Positions 40,991-51,605 are shown, counted from the first letter of the stretch. The stretch: 64,000 nucleotides of DNA from Saccharomycodes ludwigii (GCF_020623625.1 NC_060202.1:62001-126000), one strand, 5' to 3'. Numbers and translations: made by a program. Notes: a model not told the origin generated them from the sequence alone.

Positions 40991-42340
40991 ATGTCTGCTC
41001 CAGCTCATAATTACAAAGTCGCTGATATCTCTTTAGCCGCTTTCGGTAGAAAAGAAATCGAATTAGCCGAACATGAAATGCCAGGTTTGATGGCCATTAG
41101 AAAGACTTATAGCAGAGTTCAACCATTGAAAGGTGCTAGAATTGCTGGTTGTTTACACATGACCATCCAAACTGCTGTTTTGATTGAAACTTTGGTTGCT
41201 TTGGGAGCTGAAGTTACTTGGTCTTCTTGTAACATTTATTCCACTCAAGACCATGCTGCTGCTGCCATTGCTGCTTCTGGTGTTCCAGTCTTTGCTTGGA
41301 AGGGTGAAACTGAAGAAGAATACAACTGGTGTTTAGAACAACAATTGTTTGCCTTCAAAAACAATGAAAAATTAAACTTGATTTTGGATGACGGTGGTGA
41401 CTTGACTACTTATGTCCACGAAAAATACCCAGAAATGTTGAAAAACTGTTTCGGTTTAAGTGAAGAAACAACTACCGGTGTTCATCATTTGTACATGATG
41501 GTCAAGGAGGGAAAATTAAAGGTCCCAGCTATCAATGTTAACGATTCCGTTACTAAATCAAAGTTTGATAACTTGTACGGTTGCAGAGAATCCTTAGTTG
41601 ATGGTATCAAGAGAGCCACTGATGTTATGTTGGCTGGTAAAGTTGCTATCGTTGCCGGTTACGGTGATGTTGGTAAAGGTTGTGCTGCTGCCTTGAGAGG
41701 TATGGGTGCTCGTGTCATTGTTACAGAGATTGATCCAATTAACGCTTTACAAGCCGCTATGGAAGGTTATCAAGTTTCTCCAATGGAAGAAGTCGCTTCT
41801 GTTGGTCAAGTTTTCGTTACTACCACCGGTTGTAGAGATATTATCACTTCTGAGCATTTCTTAGCCATGCCAGAAGATGCCATTGTTTGTAACATTGGTC
41901 ATTTCGATGTTGAAATTGATGTTGCTTGGTTGAAGAAAAATGCTGTAGAATGTATTAACATTAAACCACAAGTTGACCGTTACTTGTTGAGCAGTGGCAA
42001 ACATGTCATTTTGTTGGCTGATGGTAGATTGGTCAACTTGGGCTGTGCTACTGGTCACTCTTCCTTTGTTATGTCCTGTTCTTTCTCTAACCAAGTTTTG
42101 GCTCAAATTGCTTTGTTCAAAGCCAATGACAAATCTTTTAGAGAAGAACACATTGAATTCCAAAAAACCGGTCCATTTACTGTTGGTGTCCATGTTTTGC
42201 CAAAGATTTTGGACGAAGCTGTTGCTAACTTCCATTTGGATAAATTGGGTGTTAAATTAACTAAGTTGTCTGCTACCCAATCTAAATATTTGGGTATTCC
42301 ACCTGAAGGTCCATACAAGGCTGATCACTACAGATATTGA
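40991..42340 (+). CDS. SAH1: S-adenosyl-L-homocysteine hydrolase Sah1
   Basis: The 449-residue enzyme is the same length as S. cerevisiae Sah1. It splits S-adenosylhomocysteine into adenosine and homocysteine, relieving product inhibition of methyltransferases. Visible motifs: the substrate-domain segment [15 protein letters not shown] near 53-67, the NAD-binding [18 protein letters not shown] near 222-239, the second signature [10 protein letters not shown] near 276-285, and the C-terminal KADHYRY that reaches the neighbouring subunit's NAD site. The ATG at 40991 gives the family length; the frame is open upstream only through non-ATG codons. The codon set is strongly biased, indicating high expression. 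Confidence 0.99.
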   Translation: MSAPAHNYKVADISLAAFGRKEIELAEHEMPGLMAIRKTYSRVQPLKGARIAGCLHMTIQTAVLIETLVALGAEVTWSSCNIYSTQDHAAAAIAASGVPVFAWKGETEEEYNWCLEQQLFAFKNNEKLNLILDDGGDLTTYVHEKYPEMLKNCFGLSEETTTGVHHLYMMVKEGKLKVPAINVNDSVTKSKFDNLYGCRESLVDGIKRATDVMLAGKVAIVAGYGDVGKGCAAALRGMGARVIVTEIDPINALQAAMEGYQVSPMEEVASVGQVFVTTTGCRDIITSEHFLAMPEDAIVCNIGHFDVEIDVAWLKKNAVECINIKPQVDRYLLSSGKHVILLADGRLVNLGCATGHSSFVMSCSFSNQVLAQIALFKANDKSFREEHIEFQKTGPFTVGVHVLPKILDEAVANFHLDKLGVKLTKLSATQSKYLGIPPEGPYKADHYRY

Positions 42341-43101
42341 ATGTTTGCTGAAAGAGTTGAAATCACCATTTGGTCTTTTGTTTTTAATTTCTAATATGTT
42401 ATATTATTCTCAACGATTATATATATAGACTTTTGCGTTTCTTTATTTTTTTTTTTTTTTTTTTTTTTTTTCCTTTTTTATTTGAAAGAAAATATGTTAC
42501 TTACCTTCATATTTTGAATTGTGCTTGCTATTGTACATACTGCTTGTAGTATATACGTTTTTATATTTTTATGTAATTTTTTTTTTTTTTTATTTTTTTT
42601 TTTACTGTTTTAACATATTCAACTATGATTTTTTTTATATAAATTTCGCTTATAATTTAGAGGTTCTTGTACTTGATGGTTTTTATATCTCAATGTTATG
42701 TTTTAGTTATTTTCGAAGTAGAAAACGCACCTGAAAGTTTGTGGTTATAAAGTGGGTATCATTTCTAATTTGTATCAGTTAAACAAATCATTTTTTTTAA
42801 TTTTTTTTTTTTTTTTTTTTTTTTTTATAGTTTTTTGCAACTCGGAATTAATATGTGTAATCCGTATGTTTGGCTTCTCGGACATGTGCAATTTATACTC
42901 TCTTTTACAATTGTCGTCATTACCGCTGCCGTTGCTGATCCCCTCACCAATATTTCATTCTCAACCCCTTAAAAAAAAAATTTTTTTTTTTTTTAATCAA
43001 AATTGTTAAATGTAACAGAAAAAATATATCAGTACCATTTTGAGTTACACCAACCACACACCTAAATTAACCCACGAGAATACCACTAAAACCACAACAA
43101 T
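42341..43101. other. SAH1-VID30 tandem spacer
   Basis: This 761-bp spacer contains T runs at 42446-42471 and 42802-42826, plus one CTCGGAA at 42841-42847 and one CTCGGAC at 42877-42883. A C/A-rich leader lies before VID30. Small open frames are low complexity. No gene is seen. Confidence 0.7.
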
Positions 43102-45963
43102 ATGAGCGATAATAACGATAATTTATTTTTACTAAATGAAATATTACCTAGCTACATTCTATCTCAGAACTACGGTGTCACATTAAGAAATAGCTACAAG
43201 AATAGCATTTTACTCAGAAACGACATAGAAACCAATACAGAGAAACCTCTGTTTTTTAATAAAAATGCAAAAATGCAAATGTGGAGAGAATTAACTAACT
43301 CTGGGATTTTGGGTACTCTACAATTTGATGATATCAATGATGATTACTTGTATGAATGTTATAAATTCTTCCAAAACAACACCATTCATAAGAAATTTGG
43401 AAACACAATAGAAGAAGGTAAAGACGAGAGTACCCCAGGTAATGGTAGCAGGCATATAAAGGAAAAGGATAAATATATTAATAAAGAAATTATAGATTTT
43501 CTACATACTGTTCAGTATAATTTACCCTATAAATGGGTTTCTACCAAGCCAACACAATTAAAGATTTCCTCCTCATCTTTAGATATGCTAGTTAAAGCAA
43601 CAACTTTTGATGGTGTTAATCCTAATAGTAAGGCAGTTGTCAACCCCAAGAATAATAACAATTCTTTTTCAACAGTTTCACCTGCTGCCAATGCGCCTGT
43701 CCCAACTACTGTTTCACATACACCTGCCACTCCCCCTTCAGGAAGATTTATCCATACACCGGACTTGACTTTAAATTGGACTCTAACTTCAAGAATATCA
43801 TCACCACAATACACCAACATTCCGGACCAAGATGAAAAGGAAAGAAATAAATTTGTTTTTTCTTATGCGAATAACCCAATATTTCCCAATGAAATGGAGC
43901 TATTTTACTATGAGGTTGAAATTTTGGATGGAAAGTTTGCCAATAATCCACCAAGCGAAGTTATATCTGAGCATAACACAGTTGTTTCTGCTGCTGGTAC
44001 TACTGATGTTACTACTGAGGGAAACACTATTGTCAATGAGGAGGAAAATAATAATACAGATGTCATTGCTGATACTAATGAAGACAATTACGATGAGTCT
44101 GAAGAGGAGGAAGATGATAGTCAGAATATGATGATGTTAAATGATAAAAATGATATCGAAATTAATGTATTGATGGGTTATAGAACATTCCCTATGAAAA
44201 GTCCAAAATCTTTGTTAAAATCAAACCATGTTAATACTCCGCCATTTAGGGGGAAAATTAAAAAGCTGCAGAGAAGAGAGTTTATTCTGCAAAACATCTA
44301 TAATCCAGAAAAGAAAAAGAGTACCTCTTCAAAAACAGCTAATGTAGATAGTAATAGTAATTTTGATCTGAATAATGGGCGTGCAATGGGACGTAATTAC
44401 TATTCTTATGAGGAACAAGAACGAGAAGTGACGGAAGAAAGTGATAACGTTGAAGACGAATTAGAAGAAGAGGGGGAAGGGGGGAACGGATACGAAGAAG
44501 GGGGACAACACTTGTATAACGAGATAGAAGCATATGAGGATAATTCAGAAATTGATGATGAAGACAGGATATCTTCTTCGGATATAGAAGAAGAAGATGA
44601 ACACGAAGAAGAAGGAGAAGAAGAAGAAGAGGAAGAAGATGATGAAGAAGAAGAAGATGATGATTATGATGACGATATGGAAGATTATATTAATCGGTAC
44701 AGTGAAGATTCTAGTGGTGAAAAGACACAAGAAGAAAAAGATTTTTCCAGGGCGATAAATGAAAATGAAAGGAATGGGTTGTTTTTTGAAGATGGCAGTT
44801 ACTATGGCTCCTTTTTTTCCACACAAGATTGTTCTATACTAAGTAAAAACGGTAAAAAAAAAATAAAAACCATGAATAACATCAAGATTCAACCTGGTGA
44901 TGTTATTGGATGTGGTGTTGATTATGTCAATAACAGATATTTTTATACATATAATGGAATAAAATTTTCTGAATATGTTGAAGTAAATGGTGTTAAAGAA
45001 TTTTGTGTTCCTGTAGTTGCATTAAGCTCCGGAATGAGTATTAGAACCAATCTAGGGTTATTTGAAGAATTTGTGTTTGATTTGGGCAATTATCAAAATT
45101 CAGTAAGTGTCAAAAGTTATGACCAGATTATGAATGAAAGCTCGAATAATGAATTAGTAATTGATCGTTTAATTAATGATTATTTAGTCGATTATGGGAT
45201 GAGTGATGTGGCTAAATCTTTTAACAAGGATATACAAAAGAAGAATAATCTATCAAAAGATATCAAGCAAGTGTTAATTCGTGCTAATGAAAAGAGTATA
45301 AAGGAAAATGAAGAAACATGCAAGCTATTAAGTGATGTTAGAAAATATATGAATCAAGGCAACTATGACCAAGAAGAAAGGGAAAAAGAAGGTAAAAAAG
45401 AATCCAAATTTGAAAAGGTTATAAAATTGATTAACCATCAGTGTCCCAAATTTTTTAGCGAGTACTTAAAACTACAATATAAATTAGAGAAATTGGATTA
45501 TGTACATATGCTAATTACGCTTAATAATAGCAATAAGTTAAACAAAAGTATGATTGGTGAAATGTCGAATCATTACATTGTGGGAAGAGCAAGGGAAATT
45601 TACACAAAATTTATATTACCACATGCGGGTTGTAAAAATGCAGAGGATTCCTTTTACATGGATGATTGGAAGACATGTAGCAGATTGGTTGCATATGAAG
45701 ATTTTTCTGAACTTCCAACCGAATTACAAGAAGTTTGCAATATTGCTGAAAGAACTCTGGAACTTACTGATGAGTTAATTAATTGTTTGAGGTATTATTT
45801 GAGTGGTAAGAAAACCAATAAACTAGATAATATGATAAATCAAACTGACAACTTTTTTGCTTATCTAGTTGAATGTGGGTATTACACAAAGAAATCAGAC
45901 AAATCTCACATTGAAAAGTCTGTAAGAATTGATAAAATTTTGAAATTTGGATCAGATACTTAA
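43102..45963 (+). CDS. VID30: GID ubiquitin ligase subunit Vid30 (Gid1)
   Basis: The 953-residue protein (S. cerevisiae 958) is the scaffold and substrate-receptor adaptor of the GID/CTLH E3 ligase that destroys gluconeogenic enzymes when glucose returns. A SPRY domain starts near 240 (ELFYYEVEIL near 272). It is interrupted by a long acidic, Asn-rich insert (about 300-545) and resumes at GLFFEDGSYYGSFFS to GLFEEFVFDL (about 556-660). A LisH motif follows near 682-712 (VIDRLINDYLVDYGMSDVAKSF), then CTLH/CRA helices to the end. The acidic insert includes runs of Glu and Asp. Confidence 0.95.
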   Translation: MSDNNDNLFLLNEILPSYILSQNYGVTLRNSYKNSILLRNDIETNTEKPLFFNKNAKMQMWRELTNSGILGTLQFDDINDDYLYECYKFFQNNTIHKKFGNTIEEGKDESTPGNGSRHIKEKDKYINKEIIDFLHTVQYNLPYKWVSTKPTQLKISSSSLDMLVKATTFDGVNPNSKAVVNPKNNNNSFSTVSPAANAPVPTTVSHTPATPPSGRFIHTPDLTLNWTLTSRISSPQYTNIPDQDEKERNKFVFSYANNPIFPNEMELFYYEVEILDGKFANNPPSEVISEHNTVVSAAGTTDVTTEGNTIVNEEENNNTDVIADTNEDNYDESEEEEDDSQNMMMLNDKNDIEINVLMGYRTFPMKSPKSLLKSNHVNTPPFRGKIKKLQRREFILQNIYNPEKKKSTSSKTANVDSNSNFDLNNGRAMGRNYYSYEEQEREVTEESDNVEDELEEEGEGGNGYEEGGQHLYNEIEAYEDNSEIDDEDRISSSDIEEEDEHEEEGEEEEEEEDDEEEEDDDYDDDMEDYINRYSEDSSGEKTQEEKDFSRAINENERNGLFFEDGSYYGSFFSTQDCSILSKNGKKKIKTMNNIKIQPGDVIGCGVDYVNNRYFYTYNGIKFSEYVEVNGVKEFCVPVVALSSGMSIRTNLGLFEEFVFDLGNYQNSVSVKSYDQIMNESSNNELVIDRLINDYLVDYGMSDVAKSFNKDIQKKNNLSKDIKQVLIRANEKSIKENEETCKLLSDVRKYMNQGNYDQEEREKEGKKESKFEKVIKLINHQCPKFFSEYLKLQYKLEKLDYVHMLITLNNSNKLNKSMIGEMSNHYIVGRAREIYTKFILPHAGCKNAEDSFYMDDWKTCSRLVAYEDFSELPTELQEVCNIAERTLELTDELINCLRYYLSGKKTNKLDNMINQTDNFFAYLVECGYYTKKSDKSHIEKSVRIDKILKFGSDT

Positions 45964-46224
45964 AATAAGATATATTTTTATTATATGTTTATATATACTT
46001 AAAATAAGAATGTAGAAAACTTCAATTTAAGCAGTTTGGCATTTGTGCATCATTAAGCTTTAAACATATATTATTTCAACTTGAAAGCAACTAAAAATAA
46101 TAAAAATACGTATTTCAAAAAGTTATAGTTTATGGTTATGTATACACATTTATTAATATATCTAAAAAATTTTTTTATTAAAAAGGGGAAAAAAAGAAAA
46201 AAAGACAAAATACAACAAAACAGA

Positions 46225-46494
46225 TCAAACATATACTGCCACAGAATTGGATATAAAAACGATGGCAAATCCACTGACAATACTGGCTAGAATAGCAACC
46301 GGTAAAAACTTTAACAATAATATAATGGCATTGGTTTCCTTTTTTTTATCAGATGCTATATTGACAGAAATAAAAATTAATAATAAAGCAAGTATACTTG
46401 TGATTATACCATATGTTGGTTGTTGATCTAATGGAAAAGTTTCAACGAATTCTGGTGTTTTCTTGTATAATTTTAACAACTCTTCAAAGTTCAT
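46225..46494 (-). CDS. OST5: Oligosaccharyltransferase subunit Ost5
   Basis: The 89-residue protein (S. cerevisiae 86) has the Ost5/TMEM258 plan: a short polar N-terminus, a first membrane helix near 28-47 (GIITSILALLLIFISVNIA), a basic loop (SDKKKETN) and a second helix near 58-82. Ost5 is a small structural subunit of the ER N-glycosylation enzyme, next to Stt3 and Ost1. Its place between VID30 and MTC3 and its strand match YGL226C-A. Confidence 0.93.
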   Translation of the reverse strand: MNFEELLKLYKKTPEFVETFPLDQQPTYGIITSILALLLIFISVNIASDKKKETNAIILLLKFLPVAILASIVSGFAIVFISNSVAVYV

Positions 46495-46989
46495 TTTGTT
46501 TGCTTGTGGGAATTATGCGTTTTCTATTCGACCAAGATTTTTTATTTTATTATCATTTTTTTTTTCTTTTTGCTAGAACCTTAAAATTTTTTGAAATATG
46601 TTTAAGTACAAGTTGGCTTTTTGTTTTTTTTTTTGTTTTTTTTGTTTTTTTTTTATTTATTTATCATGATTGATAATTCGGACACTTGCTTTATATTCCG
46701 AAGTTTCGGGACGTGCTTGAACTATTTAACCGACATTCTTCCATGTCCACCATAGCTATATGTCCGTATTGTCCATGTATAATAATAAAAATATAAATAA
46801 TTTTTTTTTTTTTTTTTTTTTTTTTCTTTTTTTTTTTTGTAAAAATGTCTTTATGTTCAGTGTATTATAATGCCCAATTACACCTCTTAACCATTAATCG
46901 AATACTATCATGTATATGACATAAATATAGTGACAATATATTGCTTGTTCTTAAAGAAAGAAGAAAGAAAGAAAGAAAAGAAAAAAAAA
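46495..46989. other. Divergent promoter region, OST5 / MTC3
   Basis: This 495-bp spacer has a T run at about 46801-46825, and an inverted repeat TTCGGA (46677-46682) / TCCGAA (46697-46702) with a 14-bp gap. An A/G-rich leader precedes MTC3. No gene is seen. Confidence 0.7.
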
Positions 46990-47448
46990 ATGTTGAAGCC
47001 TATAATTAGAAGGGGTAAATTTAAAGCAATATCCAAAGTTGAATGTTCATCTTATATCAATACTAAATACAACTACACTGTGCCTGCTAATTCCAAAATT
47101 GTTTATATTCCACCAGATATGAGCAAAATAAGTAAGCATACTTGGCCTGACAATTACAAGCAATCCATAAAAGATGAAATATGCGAATATATAGATTGGA
47201 AAATGATCGGGCCTTGGCACAGGATGAGTAAATTAGATCAAAAAGTTGCATATTTTTTGGCATTTGGCGAATATGGCCCAAGACAAGATAAAAAAATATT
47301 GACTCCTCAAGAAATGTTATATAAAATGATTTATACAAGTATATTATTTGGCGCGTTTGCTGTATGCATTTTTAATATCAAAAAAGATAATGATTTTAAC
47401 AAAAAAGTTGACCATTTAAAAACTAAATTGAAACCTGAAAATAATTAA
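46990..47448 (+). CDS. MTC3: Mtc3-like mitochondrial protein with COX IV-type fold
   Basis: The 152-residue protein starts MLKPIIRRGKFKAIS, a basic presequence-like tail. The core, WHRMSKLDQKVAYFLAFGEYGPRQ (about 79-102), closely follows the PWAQLTEPEKQAVWYISYGEWGPRR stretch of cytochrome oxidase subunit IV (yeast Cox5), and a membrane segment follows near 117-134. MTC3 (YGL226W) is a mitochondrial protein of unknown function lying beside OST5, as here. It may be a COX IV-family member outside, or assembling with, the oxidase. The frame is open upstream to a GTG; the ATG after the A10 tract is chosen. Confidence 0.8.
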   Translation: MLKPIIRRGKFKAISKVECSSYINTKYNYTVPANSKIVYIPPDMSKISKHTWPDNYKQSIKDEICEYIDWKMIGPWHRMSKLDQKVAYFLAFGEYGPRQDKKILTPQEMLYKMIYTSILFGAFAVCIFNIKKDNDFNKKVDHLKTKLKPENN

Positions 47449-47596
47449 AAACTACAAAACATTCCTGCATGTAAAAAGAAATATATATAAGTGAAAATTA
47501 TTATTTTTATTTTGACATATAACTTTGTTTCCAATATCTGTTTATTAGCAATATTTTTTTTTTTTTTTTTTTTTTTTACCAAGCTATTGTAACAGC

Positions 47597-48163
47597 TTAT
47601 AAATCCCTTATATAATGAGTAGGACAAGCATATCCAGCTGGGTTTCTATCTAAATACAATTGATGATATTCTTCAGCATCATAAAAATTCTTGCATAATT
47701 CAATTTGGGTAACGATTCTATTATTCCACTTAGGTTGCCACTCATTTTTCAATTCCAAAGCTTCCTCCAAATCTTTCTTTGAATGTGGGAAAATGGCACT
47801 TTTATATTGTGTACCTAAATCTGGACCCTGTGCATTTAGAGTAGTTGGATCATGTATACGGAAAAAGAACCCAATCAATTCTCTTAAGCTAACAATAGTA
47901 GGATCATAACTAATTTGTAAAACTTCCGTAAAATCCGTATCTCCATTTTTGACCCTTTCATAGGAAATACTATTTTTTGAGTCTTTTAAATTTTCTTGAC
48001 CGTTTGCGTAACCTACTTTACAATCTACTAACTTGTTGCCAAAATGTTTACGATAGATATGTTCTGTACCCCAGAAACAACCTGCACCTAAGGTGATTAA
48101 TTTGTTAGTGGCTGGATTATATTTGATAGTTTTTGAAATAGGAGTGGCAAGAGTGCTAGACAT
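47597..48163 (-). CDS. MXR1: Peptide methionine-S-sulfoxide reductase Mxr1 (MsrA)
   Basis: The 188-residue enzyme (S. cerevisiae 184) repairs the S form of methionine sulfoxide. The catalytic motif LGAGCFWGTEHIYRK (about 25-39) holds the active Cys29. Other family segments are VGYANGQE, TDFTEVLQISYDP near 84-96, FFRIHDPTTLNAQGPDLGTQY near 109-128 and the AEEYHQLYLDRNP segment near 163-175. The protein lacks an obvious signal, fitting a cytosolic form. It and YEN1 are adjacent as in YER042W-YER041W. Confidence 0.97.
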   Translation of the reverse strand: MSSTLATPISKTIKYNPATNKLITLGAGCFWGTEHIYRKHFGNKLVDCKVGYANGQENLKDSKNSISYERVKNGDTDFTEVLQISYDPTIVSLRELIGFFFRIHDPTTLNAQGPDLGTQYKSAIFPHSKKDLEEALELKNEWQPKWNNRIVTQIELCKNFYDAEEYHQLYLDRNPAGYACPTHYIRDL

Positions 48164-48297
48164 GGATGATTGATTTATTACTTTTAAGTCTGTTTTTGTG
48201 AGAGGATTAAGTTAAATTTCAATTGGTAAAGTACAATATTATTAATTAAACTTAAAAATAAAACTGGTGTATTTGGAAAGTATTTAAAAATTATGGG

Positions 48298-48330
<33 letters not shown>

Positions 48331-48521
48331 AAAAAATAAAGCCAGTCGGGTACTTATTGGCCAAAGGGGAAAGTACAAAAAAAAAAGCTTAAAATACACT
48401 TTACAAATATAAAATATGTCACAATATTTACTTTCAATTAATAATAAGTTCATATATACAAGTTATCTCTTCCCATTTCCTTCCAAAGGAAAAAAGAATA
48501 AATATAAGAATAAATATAAAA
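48164..48521. other. MXR1 promoter / YEN1 3' spacer
   Basis: This 358-bp spacer has an A run of about 31 at 48298-48328 and a second A tract near 48377. No gene is seen. Confidence 0.7.
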
Positions 48522-51131
48522 TTAATTTTTCTCTTGTGAATCATCCATGGCTTGCAATAACTCCAATAAATTTCTTCTAGCAACATCATGCTGCTTGTTG
48601 TTGTTGATATTTTCTCCTTTCATTAAACATTCTTCATCTAATATAACAAGAGAACTATCATTTTCATTTGCATTATTCCTACAATTTTCTTCTGCACTAC
48701 TGATATCAATAATAGTTTCTGGTAACGGATCAAGGTGTTTGTTAGTATTGAAAACATAATTTATGGAAGTGTTAGCTGCAAGATTAGTGTCGCTAGCTTG
48801 TTTTTCTAATCTTTTTTTTTGTTCAAAATTCTCTAAAACCTCCGTTATGGTATCATCTGTGAGATCTTTATCATTAGATGACTCAGTTAACCTCAATGGT
48901 GATGGTGCCAATGTCTGGTTTTCTTGGAATGTTTTTAAAGCTTCTGATGGTTTTGAGTTTATATGTCGGTGCTGTTTTCCCGAATCCATCACTTTTCCAT
49001 CGACCTCATCTTCTTGTAACAAAATATTATTTTTCTGTACTTCACCAACTATAATTAAAGATTCGTCACCCTCATCATCAGTATCAATTTTTTCATATTT
49101 TTCTCCTCCTTCAGAACAGACGTTGTGTTCAATACGATTTTTTTTGTTTTTACCTATATCTGCAGCAATACACAGATGTTTTGAAGGTGTTGTAAAATAA
49201 TTATCACTCAATTCAATTTCCTCACCTTTTTTATTGCCAGTCATCGAAGTGGTGGCAGTATAATACAGAGTTGTATTGTTGACAAAACTATCATCACTAT
49301 TGACGTTGATACCACAATTAGTTCGGAATATTATTTTATTTTTAGGGGTAGTATGGTTACTGAAGAATCCTATCGAATCTAAAGTTGTTACCTGCTCCAA
49401 ACTTCTCTTGTTGGGTGATCTTTTTTTCCTCGAAGAGCCTGGTTTTGAAAGCGATAGTTCAGCCTCCAACTCTAAAGCAGCTTCCCTTTTTGTTAGATAA
49501 GCTTGATGTAAGACCGTATCAAATTTTTCAAAGACAAGTTGAGGAATCCAAAAATGATAGCTATGCTTTATTATTTCCAATTGTCTTTTGGTGGGCGAGC
49601 CACGTTTCTTAATGACAGGGATGATTTTTCTGGGCTTTTTGTTACTATTGATTTTGGACTCTGGTACAGGTATATCGGGTATAAAACTGTTATATCTAAT
49701 TTTCAACAATAATAAGTTACTATCACCACCATCAGTATCATATTTTTCACTAGTTATAGTAAAAAGTTTAAATAACTTTTCTGTATCATTCTGCAAATAA
49801 TGAATGTAATTCAAAATATAAAGTTCGTGAAAATTTCTATGTAGCCACTCAGTGGTAAATTTCTTTGTTCTTTCACACAAGAATTTGTAAAACGATAATA
49901 AGTTGGAAAAATCCATCTCCAAGGTGGTAATACCGGTAGTACATAGATCAATTTTAGAAAAATCTGCATTATCATCAACTGGGATCAATGGTTTAACATA
50001 GCTCATAATAATGTATTCTGATGGCCAATCTTTAATTAATTTATCTACATTTGCAATGCCCAAGCTATGTTTTAAAAATTTTGTAAAATATTTTTGAAAA
50101 TCAAGAATTAGTTGATTTCTCTTGTCGTTGCAACTATTGGTATTATTGTTCATAGTTGAATGATAACAACTCAAAAATTTTTCCGAGATTATTTTAAAAC
50201 TAGGTTCAAATAATAATTCTCTAACTTTAGAAATACCCACTCCGTTAATACCACCTATATTATAATCGCCTCCAATTAAAATACCGCTTAAAATAAATCT
50301 TGTTTGGCACAACGAAACCTTTTGATACAAAGCAGTCAAGTCTACTACTTCCATGCTATATTCATTGGCATGCTGTTGCTGTCTTGGGGATAGACTTTTA
50401 GAATTTGCTGGGTTGAGGACCCTTTTCGAAAAATTTCTTATAACTTTACGAGCACCAAACATTAAAACATCTGAATCATTGCTCAAGACAAAATCAAATT
50501 TGTTGCCAAAGTTTTCTAAAGTACATTGCAAAACGGAACAAAATGCCTCTGCTTCAGAACAGGTGAAAAAATATGGGATTTGGAGATACTCTAAAATCTT
50601 AACTGCCTTATAATACCTTGGTTCAAACTTTAATTTCGAACAACAGGATTGTAAAATATTGGAAACAGAATTATTGTTTGAATGGAAATGTTTTATATGT
50701 CTTTCAAATGCTTTCAAGTAATCATCTATAGTGCCTGTATTTATAGTAGAGGGAAGGATAGTACTTTGGGACACGTGTTGACATTTCTTGAAGGTGGGCT
50801 TGAATGAACCGTCAAATATAAGAGTTAATTCAATATTATATTGTTGGAAACACTTTAGTTTTGCGAAAAATGCAAAAATATTAAAGAATTGCTTTGAATC
50901 TCTGTTAGGGGAGTTTTTATTAGGTATATTGTTGTTGTTGTTGTTGTTGTTGCTATTAAGTTCATTTCTTGAGGATTGAAGTGATTCTTGGATCCATAAT
51001 TCACCATCAACCACAATTCTTAAAGGTTTTTGTCCGTCAGTGCCAATACTATAATATTCTTGAATGAATTTATTAAAGGTTATACATTGGCTTTGTTCTT
51101 TTACTAATGACCAAAGTGCCGGTACACCCAT
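48522..51131 (-). CDS. YEN1: Holliday junction resolvase Yen1 (Gen1, XPG family)
   Basis: The 869-residue protein (S. cerevisiae 759) belongs to the Rad2/XPG nucleases. It starts MGVPALWSLV, the family N-terminus, and the XPG-N part has LRIVVDGELWIQ near 38-49 (Asp42). The XPG-I part near 190-240 has the acidic pairs CSEAEAFC and SNDSDVLMFG, and a helix-two-turn-helix, GDYNIGGINGVGISKVRELL, lies near 286-305. Yen1 cuts Holliday junctions late in mitosis. The long tail is polar and Lys-rich and likely holds Cdk sites and a nuclear signal. An in-frame TTG upstream is ignored in favour of the ATG at 51131. Confidence 0.93.
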   Translation of the reverse strand: MGVPALWSLVKEQSQCITFNKFIQEYYSIGTDGQKPLRIVVDGELWIQESLQSSRNELNSNNNNNNNNIPNKNSPNRDSKQFFNIFAFFAKLKCFQQYNIELTLIFDGSFKPTFKKCQHVSQSTILPSTINTGTIDDYLKAFERHIKHFHSNNNSVSNILQSCCSKLKFEPRYYKAVKILEYLQIPYFFTCSEAEAFCSVLQCTLENFGNKFDFVLSNDSDVLMFGARKVIRNFSKRVLNPANSKSLSPRQQQHANEYSMEVVDLTALYQKVSLCQTRFILSGILIGGDYNIGGINGVGISKVRELLFEPSFKIISEKFLSCYHSTMNNNTNSCNDKRNQLILDFQKYFTKFLKHSLGIANVDKLIKDWPSEYIIMSYVKPLIPVDDNADFSKIDLCTTGITTLEMDFSNLLSFYKFLCERTKKFTTEWLHRNFHELYILNYIHYLQNDTEKLFKLFTITSEKYDTDGGDSNLLLLKIRYNSFIPDIPVPESKINSNKKPRKIIPVIKKRGSPTKRQLEIIKHSYHFWIPQLVFEKFDTVLHQAYLTKREAALELEAELSLSKPGSSRKKRSPNKRSLEQVTTLDSIGFFSNHTTPKNKIIFRTNCGINVNSDDSFVNNTTLYYTATTSMTGNKKGEEIELSDNYFTTPSKHLCIAADIGKNKKNRIEHNVCSEGGEKYEKIDTDDEGDESLIIVGEVQKNNILLQEDEVDGKVMDSGKQHRHINSKPSEALKTFQENQTLAPSPLRLTESSNDKDLTDDTITEVLENFEQKKRLEKQASDTNLAANTSINYVFNTNKHLDPLPETIIDISSAEENCRNNANENDSSLVILDEECLMKGENINNNKQHDVARRNLLELLQAMDDSQEKN

Positions 51132-51425
51132 TAAATATTCATGGATAATCAAGTTAAAAATAAATAAAATAATATATATATGTATATATGTATGTGTATG
51201 TGTGTGTGTATAAACCGAAGAAATTAAAAGTTTAAAAGGAATACAGTAAATAAAACGTCTCTTTTTTGTTTGTTTGTTTGTTTGTGTTTTGTTTTTTATT
51301 TGATTTGATTTGATTTGATTTATTACACATTCAAATATTTAGAAAATATAAAATATCCGATTTCCGCTTTATTTTTTTTTTTTTTTTTTTTTTTTTTCCT
51401 TTCATTCCCGAAAAATTAATTATTG
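51132..51425. other. YEN1 promoter / GLN3 3' spacer
   Basis: About 294 bp with short TTTG (51267-51283) and TTTGA (51299-51320) repeats, and a T run at about 51372-51397. No gene is seen. Confidence 0.7.
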
Positions 51426-51569
51426 TTACATTCCGAATTTTAACCATTCTAAATCATCCATTATATTCTTATTACCTTTAGTGACATTACTAATAACATT
51501 ATTATTATTAATAGTGGTTATATTATTGGTATGTCTTTTAAAGGTCCTATTATTACCATTACTGTTACA

Positions 51570-51605
<36 letters not shown>

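Noticed and set aside
46930-46989. Longer MTC3 start at an upstream GTG
   Set aside because: Eukaryotic initiation at GTG is not expected, and the added residues are only a Lys/Glu-rich translation of the A/G leader. The same reasoning was used for TAN1, ERJ5, SAH1, YEN1 and the YGL230C-like gene.
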